Assembly (NCBI GenBank): GCA_015501075.1
Contig: JADNYJ010000195.1
Span: forward strand, 1-64,000
Direction: 5' to 3'
DNA length: 64,000 bases
Source of the DNA: Gymnopilus junonius
Taxonomy: Eukaryota > Basidiomycota > Agaricomycetes > Agaricales > Galerinaceae
Part shown: in pieces, positions 34,912 to 47,211 of the stretch
Numbering within the stretch: position 1 is the stretch's first letter
How the letters are laid out: every line of letters begins with the position of its first letter
Notes under the pieces: generated by a model
Told to the model about the DNA's origin: nothing
The model's input: the letters and a program-made list of their open reading frames with translations, nothing else
The model's database searches: none
Program-made: the position numbers and the translations under genes

Positions 34912-37900
34912 TCACACAGTCGCATCCTCGACTCTCTGGCTATTGAGCACGCCCCTCCCAAACGCAGCTGCGATGGCCTCGAAGCCACCCTCCTGCACCT
35001 CGGCCAGGAACACGTCATGTTGATCTGCCAACTTTTGGTTATTGAGCCTGATTTCGCGGATGATGCCATGTTCGCGTGCACAGGCGGGGCATTCGGCCTC
35101 GTTGTCTGCGATGCACCTTGAAACAATGCAAATGCAGAGTAAGTACAGGTCCGCATTCCAAATGTGAAGAAAGAGAACAAAGGGGTGAGAAGAAGGAAAC
35201 ATACCGTTGATGATAAGAGTGATTGCACATAAAGTGCACACTGGGAAGGTCAAGTTGACCAAGACATGTCGAGCACCTAGTGACATGGAACACCCTCGGT
35301 TCTTCCGTGTTGGTCAGGTCCTTAACCTGCTTCAGCCGCGCAGCAGTCTCGAGACGATAAGATTTGATCAACGCTTGATCCTGTTCACGCAAAAAAAAAA
35401 TTATTACATCAGCAAATCAAGCATAAAATTCCCCTCCAAGACAATAAATGGACATACGTTCTGAATCTCCTCTCGACTCTCTTTAATCCTCCCAACCAGC
35501 CAATCCTTAATCAGCCCTACACTCGCCACGCCATTCCTGCTCAGAACCTGCACGACCCCAAGAGGTGGCATCAGCTTTTCATCCTCCACCACCTCCAGAA
35601 TACCCTTCACATCCTCCTGGTGCCTCGCTAACAACTCAGGCGTCGAAGTCAAGAACCTCAACACCAAGGGGTACAGGTGCTTCTGCCCCTTTTCCTGCCC
35701 GTAATACATCAGATGCTCGATAACCTTCTGCGAGGCGTTGGGATAGTGCAGGGAGTCTTCACGGGATTTGTCCATCCAGAACCGGAGGACGTCTTCATAC
35801 ATCCCCATTTTCTCCCAGAGCAAGACGAGGCCATCTGTGAACCCGTGGGTTGAACAGAGGATGAGGGCGTGTGTGGCGTCGTATGGGATGGTTGGGCTGT
35901 GAAGTACCCGCATGGCTTTTTCCCGCATGAGCTTCTCGTCGAATGATTTGCTGACCTTGGAGGTGGTGGTTATGGTACCGTTGACAGCGCCAGTGCTAGT
36001 GCCATTAACAGTGGCATTACTGCCGTTGCTGCTGCCATTAACACTAGCACTAGAAGCTGCCTTACCACCGCCTTCACAGGCAACGGCAGCGTCAGATAAA
36101 GCTCCAGCAGTGTATTCCACACTGCAATCTGATCCAACTTATCCAGCACTTCATCCTCCAAAGTGTTCTCCACAGCTTCGTCCCTCTCCCTCTCCTTTCC
36201 CCCTTCCTTCCCACTATATAACCCCACCGACCCCGGAGCCTGATCCTCCACACTCTGTCCCCACCTCCTCAACGCAACCGTCTCGAGGAAAACCACAAAC
36301 TGATCCATATGCTCCACGAAATGTGGGAAATAGATCCTTGGGCTCAATCTCTTCACCTTCGGCTCTGCGGGTGGCTGCTGCTGCTGATATGCCAAAGAGG
36401 AGGAAGGCATCCTCGCGGACCCAGGTCCAGGACCGAGGATAGACGAGGCTGTGTGAGGCGGCACGACGGTAATCGCGCTGGGTGGGGGTGTGGAAGTGCT
36501 CGTGGGCGAAGTAACCTCATGTAACGATCCTCTCCGGGTAGAGGCGTTGTCTCTATCTCTATCCACACCTCGAACGGTCTTGATAGATGGTGAAGGGGGC
36601 GTCGCGGTCCTATTGTTCCTATCTCTGTCTTTATCCGCTATAATCGTTGGCGCACCACCAGAAGTTGATCCTCTATCTCTATTTAGGGCTAAATACGATA
36701 GGTACGAAGGCGCAGGGGCGGCTGGTTTAGCTTCTGAAGGAGACAGCACTTGTCCTTCAGATTCCGAGGGAGAAGAGGAATCCAGAGGCCCGGTGGTAGT
36801 GCATAGGTCAATAAGGAGCTGTGTGGTCTCTTCCGGGAGGGCATCGAGCATTGCTCGGCCGTATCTTGCTAGATTACTCTCCGCCTATAAAGAAGAAATA
36901 AGAAAAGAAAAAGGTTATGTTAGCACCAGCACTCTTCTGAGATCAAAGAAGAAAGAAAGAAAAGACACCCACAGCCTCACTCCCCAGCCTCCTCAAATAC
37001 ACCAACGCATCCCCCACCCTCCCCGCATCTTCAATTTGTATCCTTAAATACTCCTCATGCCTTTCATACTTCTTGGCTAAATACGACGCATGGTCAAAGT
37101 ACCCCGCCTGTCTGCACACCCTGATCGCCGTGGTTAGATCAAAGGGCAGTTCATCGGGATCGTTGGGATTTGAGGAGGCACCGGCACGGCGGGGTCGGGA
37201 TTCGGTTTTGATAAAGGAGTCTAGACGGGCGACATCTTTGAGCTTGGTGTAGGTGTTGAGGAGCAGCGTGGTGTGGTCCGCGTTGGCGAGTCCTAGAGCA
37301 TGTAGTTCTTGGAGGTAAGTAACAAGGTTATGGATCCTTTGTGCGTCGAGGTACTGTAGAGGGAAAAAAAAGAATATTAGTTCTTGTTTGAACTTAATCG
37401 AAAAAAACTAAAGGAAAACTAGAAGTCATGGAGTAGAGGAGTGACAAGCAATATTAACTAAGCTTGTACTCCAATGCGTCCACCATCAAGGAAAAAGCCC
37501 CAAAAATAAAATAAAAATGCAAACAACCCACCTTCCGAATAACGTAACTAGGCTGCACCCACCCAATCGTCCTCACATACTGCACCATCGCAGCGTCAAA
37601 GTCGCCTTTACTATACAGCGCGTCCCCATACTGCCTGTGAATATCCGCGACGCTCGCAGGATCCAATTTCTGCGTGGACGCCAGGCTTAGAGCGAGGCCG
37701 TAAAGGGATTTAGCGTACAGCATGGACAATTTGGCGGATGTTGGTTTTTCGAGGAGACGTGTGAGCTGTGTGGTGAGAGAGGGGACCGTTAGTGACAGTG
37801 ATAACTCAAAAAAAGAGAGAGAGAGATAAAAGGCACGAAAGGAAAAGAAAAAGAAAAAACCAACTCACACCACCATCACTCCCCAAAACCCACAGACAAC

Positions 37901-39621
37901 CCCACTCACTCACCACCTCCCTTACCCCTCCTGCTCCTCTCACCATTCCTCCTGCCTTGCCGAAATTCTCCCCCGCCCCCACTCCAAATGTATCCGAATA
38001 CGCCACGAGCTTGTTCTCCGGGTCAAATATGGTGACTTTCGTCACGTCCCCCTCTGGCCCTCCCCCGCCGCCGCGTGCGACGAGATTGCGTACGGTCGCG
38101 GAGGGGGAGGTGGCGCTGGGTATGAAAGGGGGTGAGACAATGACGAGGTATGAGAGGTGGGTGTGGATTGAAGATTTGTGGCCTGTGAGAGGGGATAGCT
38201 AAACGTCAGTGCCTTGGTTATAAGATGATGGATAGAACAAAGGAAAAAAGAGAAAATAAAATAAAAAATAAAAAAAGCTACCCACCTTCATAAGCCCAAC
38301 ACGCCCCTCGTCCATCCACACCACACACATAAATCGCCTCCTCCCTCGCCACCACCACATTTCTCTTCCTGCGATCCATAACCACACACCCCAATCCAGC
38401 GCCGATCTCGTCCACCACACTCGGCGTGCCCCCGCTCCCCCGCCCTGAGACTTGGTAGCAGAGCACTCGGGAGAGCGTAACGATGAAGAGGTAGTGGTTT
38501 TGTGACCGCGGATCGGCGGCTTCAAGGTCTGGGTTTAGATTTGAGGAGTTGGGGTTTGAGTTTGAGGGTGGAGGTGAAGGTGAGGGCGCCGAGGCGGGGT
38601 TTTCTGAACCCAAGCCAAAGCTTTCAGAGCGTTCTGCGCCTTGTGAATCACTAGCAGCAGAGTCGGAGCCGACCGAAAAGGGTTCTCGGAACCCCAGCCC
38701 TGTGATCGGTTCCATAGGCGACTCGAATATCGTACGTGCTTTCGGTAAAGAAGTGAGGGTGGTACTGGAAGAAAGCGACTGATCGAGGTGGCGGTAGAGT
38801 ATGACGGTGCCATCGCCCAGCCCAATAGCGAGGTGGGCTAGAGTGTCGGATAGGGCGACGGTTGTCACCTAGATGGTCAGAGCTTTAGTTAGTGGGATTG
38901 GTTAATTTAATTATTTGGAGGAGCGCAGGAATGGGGGAAAGAGTAGGGGGACTTACGGGGTGCGGACGGTTACTTAGCTGAACTTTTGTAGACCGCAAAA
39001 GGATGGGTGAACCCGTCTTCTTGTCGTTGTTCTGTAAATCCCATATTTTGAGTAATGGCGAGCGGACGCTATCTTCTTCCTAGCCAAGTAATCAAATTAG
39101 CATCCTCCATCCTCAAATCCAAGGGGGAACAAAGTAAAGAAGCAAAAGAACATAGACATACACCTAGGGTAACTAAAACCCCCTTCCTTTCGACCATATG
39201 TGTCACCCTTCCACCGACATGTGCGACCCAGCTGTTGATGGACTCAAAGTCCCTGTTGAGCAGGTGAATGCTTCCGTGGATGTCTGCGACGAGGATGCCG
39301 GCTGTTGAACGTGACATAGTGGATATTTCTGGGGTTGCCTAGGTTTTGGAAACGTAGATGTCTTCAGTTAAGGGGCGAAGACAAAGGAGTATAAAGTGTA
39401 CCTTGAATATATCGGGCGTACTGCTCAGGTCATGCACGTCCTTGACGGGCGAGGCGTCGAAGAATGGGAATTGACGCCACTACAAGAAAGAAATGGAGGT
39501 TTGTCCGAGGTCGTTTGCATGTAATAAAGCACAAGATAGTACTCACTGGAGGAGGCGCAGCAGAAGGAGACGTGCCCGTTAATTTGGCAGTACTTTCGGA
39601 CAATAATCCGAGGCTTGACAT
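34912..39621 (-). CDS. VPS11: VPS11/PEP5, core subunit of HOPS and CORVET tethering complexes
   Basis: The start at 39621 (MSSLGLLSES) and the first exons 39547-39621, 39402-39479 and 39164-39338 join in phase. Order of features: N-terminal beta-propeller (GILVADIHGSIHLLNRDF, then LAIGLGDGTVILYRH), then clathrin-repeat-like alpha-solenoid (KLSMLYAKSLYGLALSLA, HRQYGDALYSKGDFDAAMVQ, AIRVCRQAGYFDHASYLA, PYDATHALILCSTHGF, YEDVLRFWMDKS). The C-terminal RING-type zinc finger is RCSTCLGQLDLPSVHFMCNH, with CPACAREH in the next exon. Ser/Thr-rich linkers of about 150 residues are inserted near 36.4-36.8 kb. VPS11 scaffolds endosome and vacuole fusion complexes at the membrane. About ten exons; a 100-nt segment near 36.0 kb could be an intron or an in-frame linker. 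It appears intact. ATP18 is divergent upstream. Confidence 0.92.
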
Positions 39622-40086
39622 CGCTCCAACACGAATTTCAAATTAACCAAAATCCCGAAATCGTATGGCAGAGAGTCCCAACGCCTAAAGGTAAAGCTTG
39701 CAGACCAATATTAGAAACCCCTGGAGCTTGGAACAAGTTTAAACTGGTATGATGACCGCTGAACGTTCTCGTCTTGAAATTGTGGCCAAAGAGTGCCCAG
39801 TTTACAGAAGACTCTTGTCGACAGTCAGGGTATATAACAGGGCCTCGAGGCGCGTAAGGAATAGAACAGTAAGCAGCAGAGCAAGGCGAGCATGACGGCA
39901 GCCATCCCCCTAAAACAGAAATAAACTCCCACGCGCGACAAAAACCTAGCTCATCAACCCAAACGGTCCCGCCCGAGTGTCCGCCAACAAACTCAACCAC
40001 CACAACACCTGTCAGTTTCCGTTTCTTTCTTTTCATAAATCCCATACTCAACCTCGTTTGTCTTGTTAGAGAACAGCAGAAAAGCC
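39622..40086. promoter_or_regulatory. Bidirectional promoter between VPS11 and ATP18
   Basis: Only 465 bp separate the start codon of VPS11 (minus) from that of ATP18 (plus), so both promoters lie here. No clear TATA box is placed correctly for either gene, as is common for housekeeping genes. Confidence 0.6.
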
Positions 40087-40388
40087 ATGTCGTTCCTCGG
40101 ACTCCGCAAATGGCCCACACCCGCACGTCTTTTTTCTTCACCTCGCCCAGCACCCAACGCTGAACTGCGTTCTTTCTTTGCTTATAGATCCTCAAGCCCT
40201 TGTGGCCCTTTATGGTAGCTGGAACTGTCACTGGTTACCTCATCTTGAAGGCTCAGGAGTCTGGTATCCGATGTATGTCTTCAGTTCTCGGTGGTGGATT
40301 TTGCTAATACTGGTCTATAGCTGCGGAATGGCGCAACGATCCCCGCAACCCTTACGCTGCTGAACTTGCCAAGGAAGCTTTACATTAA
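40087..40388 (+). CDS. ATP18: ATP synthase subunit j (mitochondrial), three exons
   Basis: Three short exons, 40087-40122, 40188-40272 and 40321-40388, join in phase to a 62-residue protein. It starts MSFLGLRKWPTP, continues ILKPLWPFMVAGTVTGYLIL (one membrane helix) and ends WRNDPRNPYAAELAKEALH. This is the length and pattern of fungal subunit i/j, a small inner-membrane part of the F0 sector linked to ATP synthase dimers. The first intron begins GCACGT instead of GT; only this boundary preserves the conserved P-ILKP sequence. The gene is easy to miss because no exon is longer than 28 codons. It is divergent from VPS11. Confidence 0.88.
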
Positions 40389-41014
40389 TTCACTTTCTCC
40401 CATCAATGTAGTCTCGTCGCCATTGTTGTTGAAGTCGCAATAGAACAACGAGCGGCTTTGCTTGCTCCTCGTCTTCCATCCTCCCAGTCGCTGTCTTGTT
40501 AAGAGAGGGAAAACGGGCGGAGAAAAAACTTTGCATGGACGTTGATGCGTCTCCTACTTTGAATTCTCACTTCATTGCCCTCATTCAAGTAATGTCCAAC
40601 GTCGACGTTGTCCAAATGCTATTGATACCATCCTCGATCGAGCTCTGAACGCAGGCATGAATACGTCAATGTACACCAAACAAGTGGCGCGTCCACTTAG
40701 ATCCAGTTTTGCTCTCATAGCTCTCTGATTTGGGCCTGGTTCTTGGTCTCAAGTTGCAATGTCTATACCATATCATGACTCCCAGTCAACTCAGCTTTAC
40801 ACTGACGTCTCATAAACGATACCTCACATCGTTACAGCATTCTGATAGGTGGTACGCTGTGATAAGAGCTGGCTATGACAAGGAATCCTAGTAGGAAGTG
40901 GGCTCGTGCTCGCTGGTTAGTTACATAGCAAGTGACTTATCAAAGGGTCTGGCAAAAATGCCAAGGGTCCATATAACACATCTGGTCGGGATTCTACGGC
41001 GTTGTTCTCTATCA

Positions 41015-41165
41015 GGTCCGAAAAGCAAGGATAAACCAGGAACGCGTTTATACGCCGGGCGGCTGCTGTTACAGTGGCTCGTGGGACTATAAATAGTGAC
41101 CACGATGAAAGGATGCCACCCAACCTCTTTGGCTTTGTCTTCCTGCCTTTCAGCCCCCCACGAAA
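41015..41165 (+). repeat. Duplicated F-box gene 5' flank, copy 1
   Basis: This block and 43590-43760 share a series of conserved pieces: a GAAAA-CAAGGA stretch, CGTGGGACTAT, GACCACGATGAAAG, GATGCCACYCRACCTCTTTG and CCTTTCAG. A weaker version precedes the copy at 48.9 kb. The promoter was therefore duplicated with the gene. Confidence 0.7.
41087..41096 (+). promoter_or_regulatory. TATA-like box of F-box copy at 41.6 kb
   Basis: The sequence CTATAAATAG lies 485 bp upstream of the ATG at 41572. The same ten bases occur at 48477-48486, 400 bp upstream of another copy. A degraded form (CTATCTTATAAG) lies near 43684. Confidence 0.5.
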
Positions 41166-41571
41166 GGTAGTTGCTAGATATCCGGGCTCAACTTGCACTC
41201 TACCACACTCTCTGTGGCTTCCTTCAAACGAGGAACCTACGTCGACACTGGCATCGCGTCTACCGTTTCATCATCTACCAGTCCATTACAGACAGCGGGA
41301 GCGTACTTTGCACCAAGTGTAGACTGATACTAATCACACGAGGGTGTGGTATTGGATAAGGAACCTCTAACCTATTCTTCTCGTGAGTCGATAGTTTTGC
41401 TGAACTGAAGAGGCATTTCCTGATCGTACGCATTATCACCCGCAGGGTTTTAAAAGTTCAAGTTATTCGGGAGAGCTTTTTTTGGCGGCACTAACATAAA
41501 ACAATTAGTTAGGCAAGTTACGCCTTTGATTTTGAACGGCGTCTCCCAAAGGTTAATGCAGACCTCTAGTC

Positions 41572-43391
41572 ATGAAATCGGAAAAGACAAAAAGGAAGGC
41601 CGCAAGTCCCAAACGACCTCAACAACCGATTTCTCCCCGTTGAAATTTGGCACGAATGTTTCACTTATCTTCCTATTTCAGACCATAAGATGCTTTCCTT
41701 GACATGTCATCTTCTCAACGAGATATGTCTTCCTTTTATTTTCAGATCCATAACATACACCTGTAACGTTTCCTGCGGAAGAGTATATTCGCCCCAGGTG
41801 TTGACGGGAAAATTGGACGATGCGCAGAACAATGTCGAGGCGCTGAAGATGTTCAGCAAAAGCCCGGAGCACGCACCGTTGATCAAGAAGTGCGTGCTGT
41901 CGTATTCCGCCCCGTCTGCGAGTAACAAAGTGTCGGAGAAGGCGAGAAAGTCGTGCGCTTCTTTCATTGACACATTTGTGGAGTGTCTCCCCAATTTTGT
42001 CAATATGAAGGAGTTGGATGTGAAGCATTTCTCGGAGAGATTCGACAAGAAGATCCTGATGGCGTTAGCTCGCCATCCTTCTCTGGAGGAAGTTGCTTTG
42101 ATGAATGTCAAATTTGGAGTCCACATCCTCAAGCCGCGCATTCCACTTCGAAGACTCACGGTCGATAATCGCTCTATGATTCGAGAGACCAATCCGAACG
42201 CTGTGGCCAAGCTATTGGATATGTTTTCCGGAGAGCATCTGGAATCCCTTCAAGCCTGGACTGAAATATACGCACCTAAACTATTTCGAGCCTTTACGAA
42301 GCAAGGGGTATTGAAGCGCCTCACGCATCTTTCGTTCTCCATTAAAATAGACCATGTCGCCGACCTTTACGGCTTCCTTTCCTCGTGCCCGAACCTTGAC
42401 CAAATTCAAATGCGTTTTGCAGATTATAACCAAGCCCCAATTACACTCCCTCCGCTCCCCAACTCCGCCGCTCCACTTCTCACGTCCTTTTCAGGTCCCG
42501 ACACAGGGGCCAAAGCTTTTATTCCAGGGCGGCCCGTCGGGAAAGTCGAAATATACCCCTATTACGATACAGGAGGACGGTTAGCTGAGAATCCAAGCAG
42601 ACTTTTTTTCCCTCTTTCTCAAGGCACGGGAAAGATCACTGAACTCCTTATTGAACCGGCGCAGACAAAGAAAGAGGTTCTCGACCAGATCGTGGCTTGT
42701 TTTCCATCTTTAGAGGCACTTACAATCTCGCTGGAAATTAAGGACTTGCCGGATACTGATGACGAAGACATGGACGAAATGTATCTTGACGGGGATTACC
42801 TGGAGGAGGATCTGGGAGGGTATGCCTCGGTTTGCGAGGGCGCATATGAAGACCCGATAGGAGGCGGTCAACACTTGGAACGGAAGTCTCATTTTTGCTA
42901 TGTTCACGTTCATACTGAATATTTGGTCAGTCGAACTCGCTACAGAAGATGGTACACACTGATCTTAATGCCCATACATATCACAGGATTTTCTCCAATC
43001 CGTTGCTCTCAAGGAGAAAGAACTACCTCTCACGATTAAGTCGCTATACTTATCCAACTTGCTGACCGACAACTTTGAATACAACGGTATCCCCAAAAAC
43101 GACGAAAAGGAGGCAGAATATGTTAGGAAATATGGAGACCCATATTCAGCCATGTCGGCCCAGGATGTGTTTATGATTCTTTCCGATAGTTACCCGGCAC
43201 TCCACAGTGTTACTATCGGTGGGAAACATAGTGGCGTGCTGAGGTGGGTGAAGAGTGACGACAGGACAGGCTGGTTGTATGATACCACTTTCAATTTGAT
43301 GGAATATCAACGCGTCTTTTTCGATACCCCCTACAACGACTATAACCCCTGGGAGAATTCAGAATCTGAAGGAGACTTGGGTATTTTTTGA
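41572..43391 (+). CDS. F-box protein, nearly intact but with an N-terminal frame shift
   Basis: From about 41612 the frame reads NDLNNRFLPVEIWHECFTYL and PISDHKMLSLTCHLLNEICL, the family F-box, then runs open through leucine-rich sequence to the donor at 42925. Exon 2 (42987-43391) joins in phase at EYL-DFLQSVALKE and ends in an acidic tail (ENSESEGDLGIF). The paralogues start at an ATG equivalent to 41572, but here that ATG is one base out of frame with the F-box and stops after 23 codons. Without a shift, translation could start only at downstream sites within the F-box region. The copy is otherwise free of stops. It is either newly inactivated, truncated at the N-terminus, or affected by an indel error. 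Confidence 0.65.
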
Positions 43392-44647
43392 TTGCTTTAT
43401 CCGCTTTCTTTCCTTGGTGCGTTCGACATTTACATTCGTTCATTCTTTACTATAGCTTCCTTTATTGACTCCCGGCACTATCTTGGAATACGAAAAGTAT
43501 TGTTCTCCTTATCATGGAGGTATAATAAAGTGATACAGCCTAGCTAGGGATACCTGCGCCGGTAGCCTGACTTAAATAATAAGTAATGTGTTGGTTCAGA
43601 TGTTGTTCTCTCGGGTTCGAAAAACAAGGAAAAATCAGGAGGGGTTCCAAATTTGCAGGACGAGGTGGTCCCGGCCCGTGGGACTATCTTATAAGTACGA
43701 CCACGATGAAAGGGATGCCACTCGACCTCTTTGACTCTGTCCTCCTCCTTTTCAGTCTGCGGAAGTGGGCAGCATAATCATAACTCGCTTGTTTCAAGTC
43801 TCCAGGGACTCCAGGCAGCGTTCATTGGCTCTCATTTGCCGGACTGAATATTTAAACGCCTGTCCCTTTGTTTCTTTCTTAAACTCGACCAGGATAACCC
43901 TCATCTTGAAGTTTGCACGTTCGTATTACCATTCAATGATTCATGTTACTATTAGTATTAGTGTTATACGTTGATTGTTCGCACATGTACAGTACAACTT
44001 CTCATAATGCATATTCCTCATATTGCATCAACCTTTGGCGGTACAGAACTTCCCCAGCCAGCCAAACTATGGTCTATTAATGCATAAATCTCATGATGCA
44101 TCAGAAAAGCGCCCTTCCCGACGTTATGCACTATGAGAATTTGTACTATAGGAAGATGGTGCCTTTATGTAGGTCACAGGTTGTCCCCCTTCCAATGACA
44201 TGTACCATGGTTTCGAATTTCCAGGGCAACTCTAAATATCAATTGCGACACAGTACAATCGTGGAATCCCTCTTTTTCCTTCCTTTCCTGTCGCCATTGT
44301 CACTCCCTTTATTGAACGCATCCGAACGCATCCGAGTCGACAACGCGTCAACCCTTGCTCAAGTTCACTCATAACTAATTTCACGCCAGATAACCGGCAC
44401 GAAGAATAGGCACAGTCGTCGTTCATTTACGAGGATTGTAGAAGCCTTAGACTAGAAACAGACTTGGAGGGAGTCTCTTTACGTAAGTAATGATTTGCGT
44501 TGAGTGTAACACGCCTTTTTGCTCATCGAAGTAACAAGTTAGGCACGAGACAAGGGATATCTGGCTGCCTGGAGGACTAGGACGCTGGTTAGATGCACCT
44601 TTGACCGTTGTCGCCACTTTCTGGAGCTGACCCAGTACCCCCTAGTT
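43392..44647. other. Intergenic, contains second copy of the F-box 5' flank
   Basis: 43590-43760 repeats the promoter block of the previous gene. No other supported features; several short frames on both strands look like chance. Confidence 0.45.
43590..43760 (+). repeat. Duplicated F-box gene 5' flank, copy 2
   Basis: It matches 41015-41165 in order and spacing, with scattered substitutions and a damaged TATA box. It lies about 0.9 kb upstream of the F-box pseudogene start. Confidence 0.7.
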
Positions 44648-46413
44648 ATGCTACCCAAAAGGATGAGAAGACGAGCTAGGGTGTTCACTCAGTCCATCCC
44701 TGTCGATATTTGGCATGAATGCTTCACTCACCTTCCCACCTCCGACCACAAGAGGCTTTCATTGACATGCCGACTATTCAACGAGATCGGCTTATCGTTC
44801 GTGTTCAGGTCTATCACCTATCACCTACACATGCTATATTTCTCTCAAAAAGAGGGATCTGGAGGAGGTGTCGACTGAGATGTTAGATGACACGCAGAGG
44901 AATATCATAGCCCTGAAGGCGTTCGCAAACAGCCCGAAGCAGGCCCCGTTCATCAAGAAGTGCGTGGTGTCGTATTTCTATCGTGCCACTCAAACGGCGA
45001 ATCCAAAAACTGTGGAGAAATCCGATAGGTTGACAACTTCTTTCATTGACAGGTTAGTGGAATGTCTACCCAGTTTTGTGAATCTCAAGGTGCTGGAAGT
45101 GGAGAGATTTGTGGAAACGTTGGATGAAAAATTCTTCATGGCGCTGGCTCATCACCCCTATTTGGAGGACGTCGCGTTGGCGAAGACTACGATCAGAGTC
45201 GAAGTCCTCAAACTGCGTATCGCGCTCCGCAGTCTTTCGATTAAAGACTCTTCTTGGTTCGATCCTCCTGGCCCTGACATTGAACTCCCATTTATGGCCT
45301 ACGGCATCCTGGACCGCCTCAAGTGTCTTTCAGTCTACATCGACCCTGCACATATCTCAGATCTCTACACATTCATTTCGTCATGCCCGAACGTTCAAGA
45401 GCTTCAGGTGGGGTTCAATGTAGCCTTCGTAGATGAAGATACATTTATCGTCCCCCCACTTCCGGCCTCTGCCATCCCCGTCTTGCATCCTTCTCAGGTC
45501 CTGACCTCGCAGTGGCATAATTTATCCCTGCGTGACCAGTTGAGAAAGTGTCGATCGGCAGAGCTTTCGGCCGGATTTTGCAGGTGCTGGGCGACCCTCT
45601 CGTGCTTCTCTTCCCCCTTTCCAGAGCGCGAGGCCGGTGACTGAACTCGTCATCAATTCGGCATAGGCAAAGGAGGTCCTCGAGGGGATTGTGAAGTTTC
45701 TTCCGGCCTTGGAGACGCTTGGTCTGTTTCTGGAACCTATTGATCAATTTGAGAGTGCGTGGACGACTGGACAACAGACGGATTTTGACGAGGGTCAGTA
45801 TGCCTCTGTGTGTGCAGATGTATATAGGGACCTTATTGGAGGCGGGCGCAATCTGAAGTGCAAGTCTCATTTCTGTCATATCCATGTGCATTGTGCATAC
45901 AAATTATATAGTCAATTTCACCTTTCCCTTCTCCTCACAAATGCTTGCTGATATTGATATATACCTATCCTTTGTCCCAGAAACTCCTCCACGCAGTTGC
46001 TCAGAATGAGGTGAAGCTACCTCTAGCCATTAAACCCTGGCTCTAGATGAAATCAAACCTCGTCGAAAAGTTCGAAGAGCTGGATGTACCCAGAAGCGAC
46101 GAAAGAGAGGAAGAGTTCGTGAAGAGATAAGGGATTCCATACACCGCTACCATGGCCCAGGATGTGCTAGGCTCGTTTCACAGAGATACCCAGTGCTGAA
46201 GAGGGTTACTATTGGTGAGAAATCATACAAGGGGGCAAAGGATGGACGAGGAATGATTCTGATGGGAGCTAGATGTATGATACGACACTTATTTTGACTG
46301 ATTACCAGCGCAGCATCGCCCCTCCTTAGGATCGTGCTAAACCTTTGTATTTGACCATGTCCGACGGCGAGTTTGATCCTGATTCGGACTGGCTGAGTTC
46401 CGAGTCAGATTAA
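44648..46413 (+). pseudogene. F-box family copy with stops and frame shifts
   Basis: It starts MLPKRMRRRARVF and has a clear F-box (IPVDIWHECFTHLPTSDHKR). The frame ends at 44878 and resumes one base over (LDDTQRNIIALKAFANSPKQ). A second break occurs near 45485, after which the conserved IPGRP-type segment is unreadable in one frame. A third stop lies at 45664. The last exon region has in-frame stops (for example before MKSNLVEKFEEL and after REEEFVKR). The acidic tail (DPDSDWLSSESD) is still visible at 46380-46413. Confidence 0.85.
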
Positions 46414-46782
46414 TTGATTTTTTCTATGACAGTCGGCTAGTAAACTGTATTGATTGGTTCACCTAGTAAAGAAAACAGTCTCCGATGAAACATTACAGCA
46501 TTCTGGAGTTCGGCTACTATCGTTGATCGAGAGTTTGAAACGATGGGGAGTTTGAAACTGTCAACTTTTGCAAACCTTGCTCTCGCATTTGGCCCCCACA
46601 AAAATTTACATAAATACAATAGCATACTGCCTACCCTGTTATGTACTTTGTTTCTCGATGTGAAGAATGGCACTCGATTTGCAGAACTGAGTGCATCAAA
46701 TCAGCTGATGTATCAGCATCTCTTGCAAGATCTGGCCAGATCCCTTTGGTCAAATAAAACGAAAATTCACAGAAGTGTCAAG
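46414..46782. other. Intergenic up to the hAT-like element
   Basis: No supported gene. It ends with the left 8-bp target duplication at 46775-46782. Confidence 0.4.
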
Positions 46783-46797
46783 TAGGGCTGCCAACCG
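46783..46797 (+). repeat. Left terminal inverted repeat of hAT-like element
   Basis: TAGGGCTGCCAACCG; perfect complement of the right end at 47786-47800. It is preceded directly by the target duplication GTGTCAAG. Confidence 0.93.
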
Positions 46798-46989
46798 TCC
46801 CGGGTATGGGTACGGCCGTCATTTGACGGCTAGCAGACGGGTAGTTTATGGTGGCCACCCGTCCCGTCTTCTCAACTTTCAAAACATGGACGGCACGGCA
46901 CGGGTCTGAGACGGCTGTTGACGGCCGTCCACGGGCGGTCCCACGCAAAATCTATGTAATTATGTCTATGTAGGCCTACATTCAGTATC

Positions 46990-47211
46990 CTAAGCTCTAA
47001 TTGCTCCACGACCTACGGGATGAAGCATCAGTGCAACGGCATTCAAAATGAAAAGGATCGCCATACCCTCGAGGCTTTTCGTGGTGCTTGATTCGGGTAG
47101 GGCAGGAACAGGCGGTAAAGGAATGTTGTCATCGGGATCGTGGTAGAATTGAATCTGGCTGGCATCAAGGAGCTCGCCGTTAGAGCCAACTGCACATTGG
47201 TCGCTTGCCAT
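46990..47211 (-). CDS. Short open frame inside the hAT-like element
   Basis: The 73-residue frame starts MASDQCAVGSNGELLDASQI and has an acidic DPDDNIPLPPVPALPES stretch. It is not a transposase. It resembles acidic linker sequence I associate with mushroom transposon proteins, but the match is weak. It could be a remnant of captured coding sequence, or chance. Confidence 0.25.
   Translation of the reverse strand: MASDQCAVGSNGELLDASQIQFYHDPDDNIPLPPVPALPESSTTKSLEGMAILFILNAVALMLHPVGRGAIRA

Larger units (their letters stand above)
40389..41571. other. Intergenic, includes the promoter of the F-box gene at 41.6 kb
   Basis: No supported gene. The second half (about 41000-41165) is a 5' flank also present at 43590-43760 upstream of the next F-box copy. 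It includes a TATA-like box. Confidence 0.5.

Noticed and set aside
35912..37047. Plus-strand frames over the VPS11 gene
   Set aside because: Antisense to well-supported VPS11 exons, with Ser/Pro composition that simply reflects the complement of the linker.
37800..37860. GA-rich run as a microsatellite of interest
   Set aside because: Ordinary pyrimidine tract of a VPS11 intron when read on the minus strand.
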